Positions 9,874 through 19,064 of a stretch of 64,000 bases of DNA are shown here, piece after piece (positions within the stretch are counted from its first letter, which is position 1; each line of letters begins with the position of its first letter). Source of the DNA: Arthrobacter sp. H35-D1 (GTDB taxonomy: Bacteria; Actinomycetota; Actinomycetes; Actinomycetales; Micrococcaceae); contig NZ_JASISP010000023.1 in the NCBI RefSeq assembly GCF_030063185.1, positions 1 to 64,000 on the forward strand. Direction: 5' to 3'. The notes beneath the pieces are model-generated. The model did not search any database. It saw only the letters and a list, made by a program, of their open reading frames with translations, and was not told the origin of the DNA. Position numbers and translations under genes: made by a program.

Positions 9874-10769
9874 CAAGCCACCGCCGTTCTGCCGCGGCGC
9901 GATGCCGAAGCCTTCACAATATTGGCCGCGGCCAAACCAGACCGGACCTCGGCCAAGAGATCCCGGGCGGAGTTGTTGTTCCCCTTGGCCAGCAACTTGG
10001 TGAATTCCATGTACTTTTTGGTGACTTCCTTGGGATCGCCGTCCATGATGAGATCGCCCTTGTCCAGCCACACCACCCGCCCGGTCATGTCCTTGATGGT
10101 GGTCAAGCTGTGGCTGACCAGCAGCACGCATCCGGCTTTGTCGCGGAGCTCGTCCATGCGGCGCTTGCTGCGGGCGGCAAACTGGGCGTCGCCGGTGTTC
10201 AAGGCCTCGTCCACGAGCAGAATCTCAGGATTCCCGCAGGCGGCAATGGCAAAGCGCAGGCGCGAAGCCATGCCTGAAGAATACGATTTCATGGGCAGGT
10301 GGATGGACTTTTCCAGTCCCGACACTTCCACGATCTCGGCAAAGCGTGCATCGATCTCCGCTCGGTCCATTCCCATGGCCAGGCAGCCAAGGACCACGTT
10401 TTGATCCCCGGAAAGCTCCGGCACCAAAGCTGCGTTGACACCGAGCATGATGGGCGTGCTGGAGGCATGGATGGCACCGCTGGTGGGGCGGACCTGGCCG
10501 CTGACAAGCTTCATCAGCGTGCTCTTACCCGATCCGTTGCGGCCAATGACCCCCACAGATTCGCTGTGCCGGACCACCAGGGAAAGCTCATTCAGGGCGT
10601 TGACGGTGACGGTGTTGGGTGCCGGGGCGAAGCGCTTCAACAGTTTCAGTCCGCGGCTGGGTGCCTTGTCCTGCTCCTCGGTTGAAATGACGCGATACTT
10701 CATGGCCACCTTGTCCGCAACGATGCACGGATCCGTGGTCAGGGTGGAAAATTCATTAACCGCGGACAT
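9873..10769 (-). CDS. ABC transporter ATP-binding protein for polysaccharide/teichoic acid export (TagH/Wzt-like)
   Basis: A 298-residue ATPase with Walker A GRNGSGKST, signature YSSGMASRLRFA, Walker B ILLVDEAL and an H-loop in LLVSHSLTTIKD. The SSGM version of the signature is typical of the TagH/KpsT/Wzt export subfamily. There is only a short C-terminal tail and no obvious carbohydrate-binding domain. It pairs with the permease just upstream, whose 3' end overlaps this start by 14 nt. Together they would flip a lipid-linked surface glycopolymer across the membrane. Confidence 0.9.
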   Translation of the reverse strand: MSAVNEFSTLTTDPCIVADKVAMKYRVISTEEQDKAPSRGLKLLKRFAPAPNTVTVNALNELSLVVRHSESVGVIGRNGSGKSTLMKLVSGQVRPTSGAIHASSTPIMLGVNAALVPELSGDQNVVLGCLAMGMDRAEIDARFAEIVEVSGLEKSIHLPMKSYSSGMASRLRFAIAACGNPEILLVDEALNTGDAQFAARSKRRMDELRDKAGCVLLVSHSLTTIKDMTGRVVWLDKGDLIMDGDPKEVTKKYMEFTKLLAKGNNNSARDLLAEVRSGLAAANIVKASASRRGRTAVA

Positions 10770-11643
10770 AGGATTCCTCCGCCCGCCAGAAAAACAGCAT
10801 GCCCACCACGAGCGAAACGCCGGCCCAGGCAGTCAGCATGGCCCAGGAGTGCAATGACGGGGTGACGCCGTACAGCAGGGAATCACGGGTGATGTCAATG
10901 ATAATGAACATGGGGTTCGCCTGCATGACCGCAAGAATGGTCGGGTGGTCGATGAACCGGTCCAATGAATAAAAGACGGCGGACAAATACATGATCAACC
11001 GCAGCCCGAAGGGCAGCAGGTGGGTCACGTCATTCACGCGGGAAATGATGCGGGCAAGGATCAGGCCGATGCCAAGGTTGAACGCGAACTGCAGGGCCAG
11101 GACCGGTACCAGCAGCAGCCAACGCCAGCTGATGGGTTCCACGGGCGGAACCACAAGAATGATGAGCAGCATGGCCAGGATCATGGGGATGTTGCCCAAA
11201 AGTTCGCGCAGGTTCACGCCAATGGGCAGGGCTGCCCGGGGGAAGCTGAACCCCTGCACCAAGGCCTTGTTTTGTTGCATGGACCTGGCACCGCCGGTAA
11301 TGGCGCCCGAGGTGATCTGGAACATGAAGACACCGATGACCAGATAACCGATGAAGTTGGGGATGCCCTTGCTGGTGTTCAGCAGCAGGCCGAACACCAG
11401 GAAGTAGGTGAGACCGTTGAACATGGGGTTGAGGATCAACCATGCACTGCCCAGCTTGTCGCGGCGGGTGCTGCTTTGCACGCGGGCCCGGGCGTCATAG
11501 TAAATGAACTGGCGGAAGTCCCACAGTTGGACAAGGTAGTCCAGGAACGGCGGGCGCGCACCAACTCTCTTCAGCTTGCCCATGTCCACCGGCACATCAT
11601 GCACCACGGCAGGTTTGGGCAGCTGCGCAACAACTTCAGTCAT
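10756..11643 (-). CDS. ABC-2 type polysaccharide export permease (TagG/Wzm-like)
   Basis: A 295-residue integral membrane protein with about six hydrophobic segments (for example around FIGYLVIGVFMFQ and LLLVPVLALQFAFNLGIG). The cytoplasmic N-terminal YLVQLWDFRQF is typical of TagG/Wzm permeases. ATG11643 is preferred because it overlaps the upstream stop as ATGACTGA and has GGAG 8 nt upstream; an in-frame ATG at 11676 lies inside the previous gene. It is the membrane partner of the following ATPase. Confidence 0.88.
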   Translation of the reverse strand: MTEVVAQLPKPAVVHDVPVDMGKLKRVGARPPFLDYLVQLWDFRQFIYYDARARVQSSTRRDKLGSAWLILNPMFNGLTYFLVFGLLLNTSKGIPNFIGYLVIGVFMFQITSGAITGGARSMQQNKALVQGFSFPRAALPIGVNLRELLGNIPMILAMLLIILVVPPVEPISWRWLLLVPVLALQFAFNLGIGLILARIISRVNDVTHLLPFGLRLIMYLSAVFYSLDRFIDHPTILAVMQANPMFIIIDITRDSLLYGVTPSLHSWAMLTAWAGVSLVVGMLFFWRAEESYVRG

Positions 11644-13396
11644 GCGTGCCACTCCGACTTTCCACTGACCCGTCAATTACCTTCTTGTACGCCGCACTGT
11701 AGGCGGCGGCATTGGCCGCCCACGTGCGTGTTTCCAAAACTCTGCCGCGTCCGGACAGACCCAGGCGGGTCCGTAGTTCCGGCTCTCGCAGCAACCCTGA
11801 CAAAACTGAAGCCAAGTCCGCCGGATTATCCGCCGCACTCAGCCTCCCGTTCACATCGGGTTCAATGATCTCACGCAACGCCGGAAGGTCGCTCGCCACG
11901 ACGGGCCGGGCGCTGGCCAACGCTTCCACCGGTTTGAGCGGGGTGACGGCGCGGGTGACGGACAAGTCCTTGCGCGGAACCACGAAAACATCAAGTGCCC
12001 CATGGTAAAGCGGCGTGGATTCGCGCGGCACGCGACCGGTGAAGATGGCCTTCTGCGCCAAGCCCAGCCGCTTGGCCTGGTCCTGCAGGGCTGGCAGGGA
12101 AGTGCCATTTCCCACAATCAGCAGCCGCAGCTTGGGGATTTCCGGCGCCAGCAACGCAAAGGCCTCCACCAAGTCATCGATTCCCTCGTAGTCCACCAGC
12201 GAGCTGACGGTGCCGATGTAGTTCAAGTCCGGGTCAAGGCCAAGAGCCGTCCTGGCTTCTTCGGCGGCGCGCGGGGCTTGCAGGAATTCTCCGCCCACCG
12301 CGTTGGGCGCCAGCAATACCTTTTCAGCGGGCACCCCCGCAGCCACGATGCTCTCCTTCATGGTCTCGCCGAGGGTAAACACCACGTCGGCGGAACGCAT
12401 GGCGTCAGCCTCCCGGGCCTGAAATTCCGTGTAGCGCTGGCTGCCTTTGGCGGCCTCGCTGCGCGTGGACGCCCACGTGTCCGCAAGTTGTCCGCGCACC
12501 TCATACACCCAGGGGATGCCGAGGGCTCGGGCCACCGCGCCCACCACCAGTGCATTGGCGAAGTGGGTGGTGGTGTGCAGCACCTGGGGCCGGAACTCCA
12601 CGGCCACGCGCAATAGTTCCTCGGCTTCCTGCTGCATGCGGGCATCGGCCGTGGCAGCCATGCGCGACGGCAGCAGCCGCCGGTATTTCACCCCGTCGAC
12701 AACGTCCTGCTCGCCAGCGAGAATCTTGCCCACCTGCACGGGGTATCCGAGGCGTGTCACGGCCAGCACATCCCAGCCCGCGTCGCGCTGCGCCGCAAGA
12801 ATGGAGTGCCCGCGCTGGGCATAGCCGCTGGCGGTGTGGGGCAGCGAATTGGTCAAAAAGTGCAGTACCCGCCCGGGCACGGCTTCGACCTGGACAGCCG
12901 GCAGCACAGGCGTCCAACCGGTGAACGTGCGCAGTTCCCCGGCCAGCCTGTCGTGGTGCCTGCCCAGCGCACCCCGCTGGGCGGCGAGGGCGGCGACGGC
13001 ACCTGACATGTCGCCGTCGTACCATTTCCGCCGGGCAAAGGTGGCAGGCAGGCGAGAGGCTCCCGCTGCGGCAGGCAGGAACTCATCGGCCCAAGCAGGC
13101 TGCCCGGCGGCCAGTGCGACGTCGGCCACCAACCTGGCTCGGTTGCCGGCAACACCGTCCCTGCGTGCCGTTTCGAAACGACGTTCCAGGCCCGTGCTGT
13201 CGCCGGCAACATGGGCGGCAATCAAGGCAACGGCGGAAACGGAGCGCGGGAGTGCCTTGTTCACGGCCTTCGCCGCGGGCTGGACGAAGCGTGCGGGCAG
13301 GCGCCTCGAAAGCTGAAGCGCCAACACCGTGGGATCATCCGAGAGGTGCCGGGCGGCAGTTGAGGCCGCCAGGGCAGCGTTTTTAAGCACACCCAC
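11636..13396 (-). CDS. Glycosyltransferase family 4 protein
   Basis: A 586-residue GT-B enzyme. The first 190 residues are a poorly conserved Ala/Arg-rich extension. The acceptor half contains THFANALVVGAVARALG and VYEVRGQ. The donor half contains YIGTVSSLVDYEGIDDL and the nucleotide-sugar region TPLKPVEALASARPVVASD. GTG13396 shares one base with the stop of the upstream glycosyltransferase gene (TAGTG), so translation is coupled. It presumably adds one sugar in assembly of the polymer exported by the adjacent ABC system. The specificity is unknown. Confidence 0.85.
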   Translation of the reverse strand: MGVLKNAALAASTAARHLSDDPTVLALQLSRRLPARFVQPAAKAVNKALPRSVSAVALIAAHVAGDSTGLERRFETARRDGVAGNRARLVADVALAAGQPAWADEFLPAAAGASRLPATFARRKWYDGDMSGAVAALAAQRGALGRHHDRLAGELRTFTGWTPVLPAVQVEAVPGRVLHFLTNSLPHTASGYAQRGHSILAAQRDAGWDVLAVTRLGYPVQVGKILAGEQDVVDGVKYRRLLPSRMAATADARMQQEAEELLRVAVEFRPQVLHTTTHFANALVVGAVARALGIPWVYEVRGQLADTWASTRSEAAKGSQRYTEFQAREADAMRSADVVFTLGETMKESIVAAGVPAEKVLLAPNAVGGEFLQAPRAAEEARTALGLDPDLNYIGTVSSLVDYEGIDDLVEAFALLAPEIPKLRLLIVGNGTSLPALQDQAKRLGLAQKAIFTGRVPRESTPLYHGALDVFVVPRKDLSVTRAVTPLKPVEALASARPVVASDLPALREIIEPDVNGRLSAADNPADLASVLSGLLREPELRTRLGLSGRGRVLETRTWAANAAAYSAAYKKVIDGSVESRSGTHD

Positions 13397-14703
13397 TAGA
13401 TACGCCTCTTTTCACTGACCACTGCCGCAATGTTCTCCATGTACGCCTTCGCCAAAACGGGATAGTTGGCGTGCTTGCGCACCCAGTCGCGGCCGGTGGT
13501 GCCCGTCTGCAGGCGGGAGCGGTCCGCGGCAAGCTCACACCACAACTCAGCCACGGCCTCGGGCTTCCAGGCGACCACGTCGCCGCAGTCGGCGTCCTTG
13601 ACGATGCGCGCGGCTTCCCCGCGCACAATGGCCGTCACGTGGCGTCCGATGGACATGACCTCGTAGGTTTTGGAGGGCACTGTGGCTTCAAAGGACTTCC
13701 AGTCGTCGCGCAGCGACACAATGCAGGTGTCCGCGTGCTCGTACCTTTCCAGGACGTCCTCGCCGTGCAGCGACGGGTGGAAGGTGACGGGCGCGTTGAG
13801 TTCCCGGGCCAGTTCCATCAGGGCCGGGCGCTGGGTGCCGTGGCCCACCATGTGCAGATGCATGGAGTCCCCCACCAGGGCGCTGGCGCGGATCACCACG
13901 TCAAGGCGTTGGCTCTCGCCGTGGTTGCCCAGGTACAGGGCTTCAAAGACCGGGCGCTCCACGGGCGGAGGGGCAAAGACCGGAACGGTGTTCAGGTCAA
14001 GTCCATTGCTGACGGTGACAACGTTTTTCACGCCGCGGGCACGCAGCGTTTCAGCAAAACCCTCGGTGACCGCAACCACCATGTCCGCCCGCAACTGGAT
14101 GGCTTCCACCACGCGTTCCACCAGGCTCTTGACGTTGCCCTTCACAATGCGGGCATCACGGGCCAGATCCGGCCAGGCATCGCGCATTTCCACGATGAGC
14201 GGCACGCGCCGCAGCTTCGCCACAACATAGCCGGACACCATGATCGGCAAGCTGGGCGCCGTGACAACAATCACGTCGGCGCTGCGCCACATCAACCCGG
14301 CGGGGATGGACATGGCCGCGGAAACCAGTTGGTCCAGGAGCCGGGCACCATGGGAGTGGCCACTGTGCGGAACGTAGGGAGCACGCTTGATCCGCTCGCC
14401 CAACGGGCCGACCTGGCCGCGAAGGGGACGCCCGGCCTTGCTGGCAGGCAGGGTCCGGCGACCCACCGGGAAATGCGCCACGGGGGCCACAACTTCCACG
14501 TCCCAATTGGCCTTCCGGAACTCGCGAATGAGTGTTGTCCAGCGGCGCTGCGGCGGGCTGTGCTCCGGCCAGTAGGAGTGGATCATGAGCATGATGCGCA
14601 ACGGCTTGCCGGACGAATCAACAGATTCGTCCGGCTTTGGTGACGTCAAGCCGTCGTCTTTTGTCTGAGATCCTTCAAGCACGAGCTGCTTGCTTCCGCT
14701 CAT
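13396..14703 (-). CDS. Glycosyltransferase family 4 protein (WcaI-like)
   Basis: A 435-residue GT-B protein. The acceptor domain begins with MLMIHSYWPEHSPPQRRW, similar to WcaI-type transferases, followed by VVAPVAHFPVGRR. The donor domain shows ALYLGNHGESQRLDVVI and VPSKTYEVMSIGRHVTAIV. ATG14703 is preferred because it has AGG 4 nt upstream; GTG14721 is in frame but lacks a good ribosome binding site. The start lies 28 nt inside the upstream membrane-protein gene. It belongs to the same glycopolymer operon. Confidence 0.83.
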   Translation of the reverse strand: MSGSKQLVLEGSQTKDDGLTSPKPDESVDSSGKPLRIMLMIHSYWPEHSPPQRRWTTLIREFRKANWDVEVVAPVAHFPVGRRTLPASKAGRPLRGQVGPLGERIKRAPYVPHSGHSHGARLLDQLVSAAMSIPAGLMWRSADVIVVTAPSLPIMVSGYVVAKLRRVPLIVEMRDAWPDLARDARIVKGNVKSLVERVVEAIQLRADMVVAVTEGFAETLRARGVKNVVTVSNGLDLNTVPVFAPPPVERPVFEALYLGNHGESQRLDVVIRASALVGDSMHLHMVGHGTQRPALMELARELNAPVTFHPSLHGEDVLERYEHADTCIVSLRDDWKSFEATVPSKTYEVMSIGRHVTAIVRGEAARIVKDADCGDVVAWKPEAVAELWCELAADRSRLQTGTTGRDWVRKHANYPVLAKAYMENIAAVVSEKRRI

Positions 14704-15067
14704 TGACCTGCGGACCGCCACGGCCGGAGCGGCTCATCAGCCAAAAATAGGCAACACCCAAGGCAAGCACCACTGCGATTGTGAGCAATTGCACCACCAC
14801 AGGACTGCCCTGGGGCGCCTTGTCCTGCTTGGCGGCCTTGGCCCAGGCCGGATTGGCGGTGGTATCCGGTGCGGCCTCGAGCACTGTGACGGCCGACGCG
14901 CCGGCACCGACGGATGCCGTGTTTGGGGAGACGTGCACCGGAGCCGAGAACGTGGTCCCTGCTTGCTGCGCTTGGGCCGGAGCGGCAGTGAAAACTACCG
15001 TCAATCCAGCGAGCATGGCCAGCAAAAAGGCCGCAGCAAGCCATCGGCGCGTGAGCGAGTGACCCAA
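14675..15067 (-). CDS. Small exported membrane protein at the head of the glycopolymer operon
   Basis: A 130-residue protein of unknown function. I choose TTG15067 because AAAGGGG sits 5 nt upstream and the product then begins with an n-region TRR, a hydrophobic core and an APAQAQ signal-peptidase site. The frame remains open to ATG15157, but that would bury the signal peptide. The mature part is Ala/Thr/Val-rich, with one C-terminal membrane helix (VVVQLLTIAVVLALGVAYF) and a basic tail, giving an extracytoplasmic N-domain with a single membrane anchor. It precedes the glycosyltransferases in the same direction and overlaps the next start. Confidence 0.65.
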   Translation of the reverse strand: MGHSLTRRWLAAAFLLAMLAGLTVVFTAAPAQAQQAGTTFSAPVHVSPNTASVGAGASAVTVLEAAPDTTANPAWAKAAKQDKAPQGSPVVVQLLTIAVVLALGVAYFWLMSRSGRGGPQVNERKQAARA

Positions 15068-15301
15068 TGTTTCCCCTTTTATTACGCATTCGCGGCCGTG
15101 TTGGGCCGTGAGAAGTTTGAGTGGGGACGCCCAAATGGCCGCGAAAACTGCACACAAGAAAGTCCCAACACGCCATTATCGCACAGACCATGCCCCTGCC
15201 CCGGTGTCCGGACACGAATTGGAGCCCGTGGGAAGAGCTGTCTGCTGTGTGGAATCGGGGGAAGGAACGGCTTCACAGATTGAAGCGATAGGCTTCTTAA
15301 C

Positions 15302-15814
15302 ATGCCTTTGAATGTTCGTTCCTGGAACAGTGCTGTGCCCGTTGCCGCCGTATCCCTGTTGCTTTTGACTGCTTGTGCACCTGCCGTGTCCGTGGACCAA
15401 GCCAAGGATGCCAACAATCCCGCCTGCGCGTCGATGATGGTGGCCCTGCCGGACGCCCTGGCCGACGCCAAGCGCCGCACCACCAGCAGCCAGGCAACGG
15501 CAGCTTGGGGTGATCCATCGGTGGTGATTCTGCGCTGCGGCGTCACGGTTCCCGGCCCCACCACCGACAAGTGCGTCACCGTCAACGGCGTGGACTGGGT
15601 GATGAAGGAGGGCGACGACGCCTGGACCCTCACCACCTACGGTCGGGATCCCGCCACCGAGCTGCTGCTGTCCAAGAACAAGGTCCCCTCGGACACCGTC
15701 CTCACTGAAATTTCCGCTGCAGCGTCCAAGATCCCGGCCAGCGGAGGATGCTTGGGACTTGGCGACGTCCCGAACCCCACCCAGAGCCCAACACCGCAGC
15801 CCAGCGCGGGCTAG
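15302..15814 (+). CDS. DUF3515 family lipoprotein
   Basis: A 170-residue protein with an N-terminal hydrophobic stretch ending in the lipobox LLTAC (Cys about 22), so it is a probable lipoprotein. The DUF3515 hallmarks are present: paired cysteines, AWGDPSVVILRCGV, NGVDW and a TTYGRDP block. The function of the family is unknown. From memory it often lies next to ddl and thiL in actinobacteria; here ddl is about 4.2 kb away on the other strand. The 3' end overlaps the end of the convergent methyltransferase gene by 4 nt. Confidence 0.8.
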   Translation: MPLNVRSWNSAVPVAAVSLLLLTACAPAVSVDQAKDANNPACASMMVALPDALADAKRRTTSSQATAAWGDPSVVILRCGVTVPGPTTDKCVTVNGVDWVMKEGDDAWTLTTYGRDPATELLLSKNKVPSDTVLTEISAAASKIPASGGCLGLGDVPNPTQSPTPQPSAG

Positions 15815-16950
15815 GCTTTTGCGCCCAGCCTCCACAGGGACGTGGTTTCCTTGCTGCGCGCAGCAAAGAAGGGGTCGCTGCGGTCCATGGAGCGCGGATG
15901 CTTCGGCGGTGTGTCCAGTTTGTCCAACACCTCGAGCCCGCCCTTTTCAATCCAGCCCATCAGTTCTTCGCGCGAGCGCAGGCCGAGGTGCTCTGCAAGG
16001 TCGGAGATGACAAGCCACCCCTCTCCCCCGGGCACCAGGTGCCCGGAGAGCCCGTTCAGGAACGCCTTGAGCATGCGGGACTTGGGATCGTAGACGGCGT
16101 TGTCCAACAACGTGTTGGCCGTCCCCGGCAGCCACGGCGGGTTGCAGACCACCAGCGGCGCCCTGCCTTCCGGGAACATGTCCCCCAACCGAGCCTCGAT
16201 TACATCCGCCAATCCCAGCGCCGTCAGGTTCTCCCGTGCGCAGGCGATGGCGCGCGGTTCGCTGTCCGTGGCCACCACGTGCTTCACGCCGCGCCGTGCC
16301 ACAATGGCGGCCAGCACCCCGGTGCCGGTGCCAATGTCGAAAGCAAGTTCCCGCGACGGCAGCGGCGCCTGTTCCACCAGCCCCAGGTATTCGCTGCGGA
16401 TTGGGGCAAAGGTGCCGTAGTGCGGGTGGATCAGGGCATCCAATTCCTGCACAAAAACACCGTTGCGTCGCCATTCAAAGGCTCCGACAGCACCCAGCAC
16501 ATCCTGCAGCGGAGCCACCATGGCTTCCGCCACGTCCCCGGCGGCTGCCCGCCACGCCTCGGCAACATCGGGAGCCCGGCGCAACGCCACGGCAGGGCCC
16601 TCCTCCAGCGGAACGAGCAGGAGCCCCAGCATTCGTGCCCGCTGTGTGCGGCCTTGGCGGTAGCGATAGAAAGCCTTGGCGACGTCTTCGCCGTCGTGCC
16701 TGGAAAAGACCGGCAGGCGCCTGGCCATGGCCGAGAGCAGTTGGCGGGCATTGTGGTAATCCCCGCGCCACAGCATGGCCGTGCCTTGGGCGGCGAGGCG
16801 GTGGGCGTCGTCGGCCGTGAGGGAGTCGTCCACCACCTGCACTTTTTTGGGAGCGGCGGCACCGCTGGCGGAAAACCACAGCGCCGTGTGTTCGGTGTCC
16901 GCCTCGGTCCAGCTCAGGGTGGGGGCCGGCGGCAATGGCTCGTGGCTCAT
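15811..16950 (-). CDS. Class I SAM-dependent methyltransferase (NPPW type)
   Basis: A 379-residue protein. The C-terminal half is a Rossmann methyltransferase with motif I DIGTGTGVLAA and the catalytic NPPWLPG. This motif is characteristic of enzymes that methylate exocyclic or amide nitrogens, such as HemK/PrmC and RsmC/RlmG. The N-terminal 190 residues are a poorly conserved helical domain that may recognise the substrate. The target (rRNA base or protein glutamine) cannot be decided from the sequence. It is convergent with the DUF3515 gene. Confidence 0.8.
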   Translation of the reverse strand: MSHEPLPPAPTLSWTEADTEHTALWFSASGAAAPKKVQVVDDSLTADDAHRLAAQGTAMLWRGDYHNARQLLSAMARRLPVFSRHDGEDVAKAFYRYRQGRTQRARMLGLLLVPLEEGPAVALRRAPDVAEAWRAAAGDVAEAMVAPLQDVLGAVGAFEWRRNGVFVQELDALIHPHYGTFAPIRSEYLGLVEQAPLPSRELAFDIGTGTGVLAAIVARRGVKHVVATDSEPRAIACARENLTALGLADVIEARLGDMFPEGRAPLVVCNPPWLPGTANTLLDNAVYDPKSRMLKAFLNGLSGHLVPGGEGWLVISDLAEHLGLRSREELMGWIEKGGLEVLDKLDTPPKHPRSMDRSDPFFAARSKETTSLWRLGAKA

Positions 16951-17027
16951 GGGCGAAGTGCTCCTAGGGGATTGCCGGCGGCCGCGAATTGCTGGCAGAC
17001 GCTTTGCAGAAAAGTAAGGCCCCCAGT

Positions 17028-17363
17028 TTAGCCCGTGCAGGAAGGCGGACGGCGACGATGGATGGGAACGTTCCGCTCACGGTGCGCAGAGGCTTTGGGG
17101 CCCTTTGCATTCCGCCGCCGGCGTCCATCGCAGCGCAAGCGGGGCTTTCCGGCCATAATGCCGCGGCCGTGGTTGGTGCCCCTGGCCCCCGGCACGTCAA
17201 GCGCGGCTCCGCCCGTCATGGTTTTGGTTACGGCGGTGGAAGTCTTCACGCTCAAGCTCATGGGGGTGCTGCCGCTGGCTGCCAAGGCAAGGGCAGCCAG
17301 CACGGCCACCACAGCCTGCCATTTCTGACCCAGCGCAACGCTGCTGCCGGGGATGCTCTTCAC
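17028..17363 (-). CDS. Doubtful small exported protein
   Basis: A 111-codon frame from GTG17363, with GAGG 9 nt upstream. The first 35 residues look like a signal peptide (VVAVLAALALAASGS), but the rest is Arg/Pro-rich and has no recognised domain. It lies in a 490-bp stretch otherwise free of genes. It could be a degraded gene or a chance frame in high-GC DNA. Confidence 0.2.
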   Translation of the reverse strand: MKSIPGSSVALGQKWQAVVAVLAALALAASGSTPMSLSVKTSTAVTKTMTGGAALDVPGARGTNHGRGIMAGKPRLRCDGRRRRNAKGPKASAHRERNVPIHRRRPPSCTG

Positions 17364-17442
17364 GTTCGACTACCTCGCCATTTATGTTTCGTTGATTTCC
17401 GCGTACATTTCATTGTCCGGCACCAAGTCGTCGAACGCCAAA

Positions 17443-18435
17443 ATGGTGGCGGCCGGTTGCCCACCCCCGGGAAGGGTCTCAAAGGCGGTTGCCGGTCAGC
17501 TGGCCGAGTTGTACGCTCACCTCGTGGGCGCTTCCAGGGACATAATTGATGCAGCGAGGTCCGTCATGCCCGACGCCAAGGTGGTGGGCATGGAACGCAT
17601 GACGGGTGGAAGCTCCGCGAAGGTCACCGCACTCGCGCTGTTTTCGCCATCGCTGGGGCAGCGTCGCGTGGTGTTTCGCCAGCACACTCCCGATGGCTTC
17701 AAGGACCACGGGACCTCTGTTGCAGCGAAGGAATTTGGGGTCCTGCGGCAATTGCACAGCAGGGGCTTTGAAGTTCCCAAACCGCTGGCACTCCATGGCC
17801 CGGCCCCTCAGGACGGGCCTTGGCTGGCGATGGAATGGGTGGAAGGGACCACCGCCCGGGCCGACGCCCAAGTCGATGCAGCCGTGGAGGCCATGGCCCA
17901 TTTCCTGTCCCGGCTGCATGGGCTCGCCGACATCCATGTCCCTGAACTCACCGCTCTTGAGGACCCCGCCCAAGTGCTGGATGCACATCTTCCGGCCGAT
18001 CGGACCGGTGGAGCCGTCGCTGCGGCGTTGCGACGCGGCATCGATCGTCGGGCGAATTCTTCAGTGCTGCTGCACGGGGACTACTGGCCGGGCAACGTCA
18101 TGTTCGACGGCGCACGGCTCGCCGCCGTCGTGGATTGGGAAGACGCAGCGATGGGAGATCCACTCGCTGATTTGGCATGTGCCAGGGTCGAAATCTGTTG
18201 CGCGTTCGGCCTTCCGGCCGCCGAGCGGTTCACCGACGCATACGTGGCGCACATGCACAGCGCCGGAAACGCCCTTGATCTGTTCGACCTTCCGTTGTGG
18301 GAGATGTACGTCTCGGCGACCGCGCTCGGCTCCATGCACCTCTGGGGACTGGCAGCCGATGACGAGAATACTCGTCGTCGTCATACCCGCAGCTTCCTCG
18401 AACGTGCCGCGAACGAGTTTCTCGCGTGCCGGTGA
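17443..18435 (+). CDS. Aminoglycoside phosphotransferase (APH)-like kinase
   Basis: A 330-residue protein of the APH/choline-kinase fold. It has the catalytic loop HGDYWPGNVMFD, the metal-binding VVDWEDAAMGDP, and an N-lobe with the GGSSAKV glycine-rich segment. The substrate is not predictable; the family includes aminoglycoside, homoserine and macrolide kinases as well as many uncharacterised members. The start is uncertain: ATG17443 is used, the frame is open to ATG17353, and neither has a clear ribosome binding site. TTG17509 or GTG17524 would still keep the whole domain. Confidence 0.75.
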   Translation: MVAAGCPPPGRVSKAVAGQLAELYAHLVGASRDIIDAARSVMPDAKVVGMERMTGGSSAKVTALALFSPSLGQRRVVFRQHTPDGFKDHGTSVAAKEFGVLRQLHSRGFEVPKPLALHGPAPQDGPWLAMEWVEGTTARADAQVDAAVEAMAHFLSRLHGLADIHVPELTALEDPAQVLDAHLPADRTGGAVAAALRRGIDRRANSSVLLHGDYWPGNVMFDGARLAAVVDWEDAAMGDPLADLACARVEICCAFGLPAAERFTDAYVAHMHSAGNALDLFDLPLWEMYVSATALGSMHLWGLAADDENTRRRHTRSFLERAANEFLACR

Positions 18436-18551
18436 CCTGACCCGGGACGGTGGCTATTCTGCATGGCGCTGGATTGCATTGGCATGCGTCCCTGCCCGGA
18501 AAACCATGCCGATGGACGCCGCCAGATCAGTTCTCTTGGCATACTTGCCGC

Positions 18552-19064
18552 ATGATTGATTGGCCCCGAGGTGAAACCATCGTGTCGGCGCGCTTGCGCC
18601 TGGAACCGCTCTCGGTGGAGCATGCCGCCGACATGGTGAAGGTGTTGGCAGACACTTCCCTCTATGAGTACACCGGCGGCGAAGCTCCGTCTCTCGAGGA
18701 ACTACAGCGTCGATACGCGAGACAGGCAGCCGGCCACTCCGACGACGGGTTGCAGGCGTGGTTCAACTGGATCGTTGTCCCACGGGACGCCGATGCACCC
18801 ATTGGGTTCGTGCAGGCAACGCTCGAGCCCAGCGGACCGGATCTTGCCGCCACCATCGCCTGGGTGATTTCACCCAACCAGCAAGGACAAGGGATGGCTT
18901 CCGAAGCCGCCCAAGCAATGATCATTTGGTTGCGCTCGCGAGGCGTGCACAGCTTCGTGGCGCATGTACACCCCGAGCATTTCGCGTCCATGGGCGTCGC
19001 ACGAAAACAAGGCCTTCATCCCACGGGTGTGATCGAAGATGGGGAAGTTCGCTGGGAATCCTAG
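18552..19064 (+). CDS. GNAT family N-acetyltransferase
   Basis: A 170-residue GNAT protein of the RimJ/RimL-like branch. It has TIVSARLRLEPLSVEHAADM at the N-terminus and the acetyl-CoA-binding region ISPNQQGQGMASEAAQAMI, followed by the HPEHFASMGVARKQGL block. ATG18552 gives the standard domain start; the upstream in-frame extension has no family features. The substrate is unknown. Its last bases overlap the stop of the convergent YdeI-like gene by 4 nt. Confidence 0.8.
   Translation: MIDWPRGETIVSARLRLEPLSVEHAADMVKVLADTSLYEYTGGEAPSLEELQRRYARQAAGHSDDGLQAWFNWIVVPRDADAPIGFVQATLEPSGPDLAATIAWVISPNQQGQGMASEAAQAMIIWLRSRGVHSFVAHVHPEHFASMGVARKQGLHPTGVIEDGEVRWES

Noticed and set aside
9874-10131. N-terminal extension of the two-domain glycosyltransferase frame by 86 codons
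   Set aside because: It lies wholly inside the ABC ATPase gene, reads as His/Gln/Gly-rich shadow sequence, and ATG9873 forms a standard ATGA overlap.
13471-14643. Plus-strand frame of 390 codons opposite the WcaI-like glycosyltransferase
   Set aside because: Antisense shadow, very rich in His/Gly/Val.
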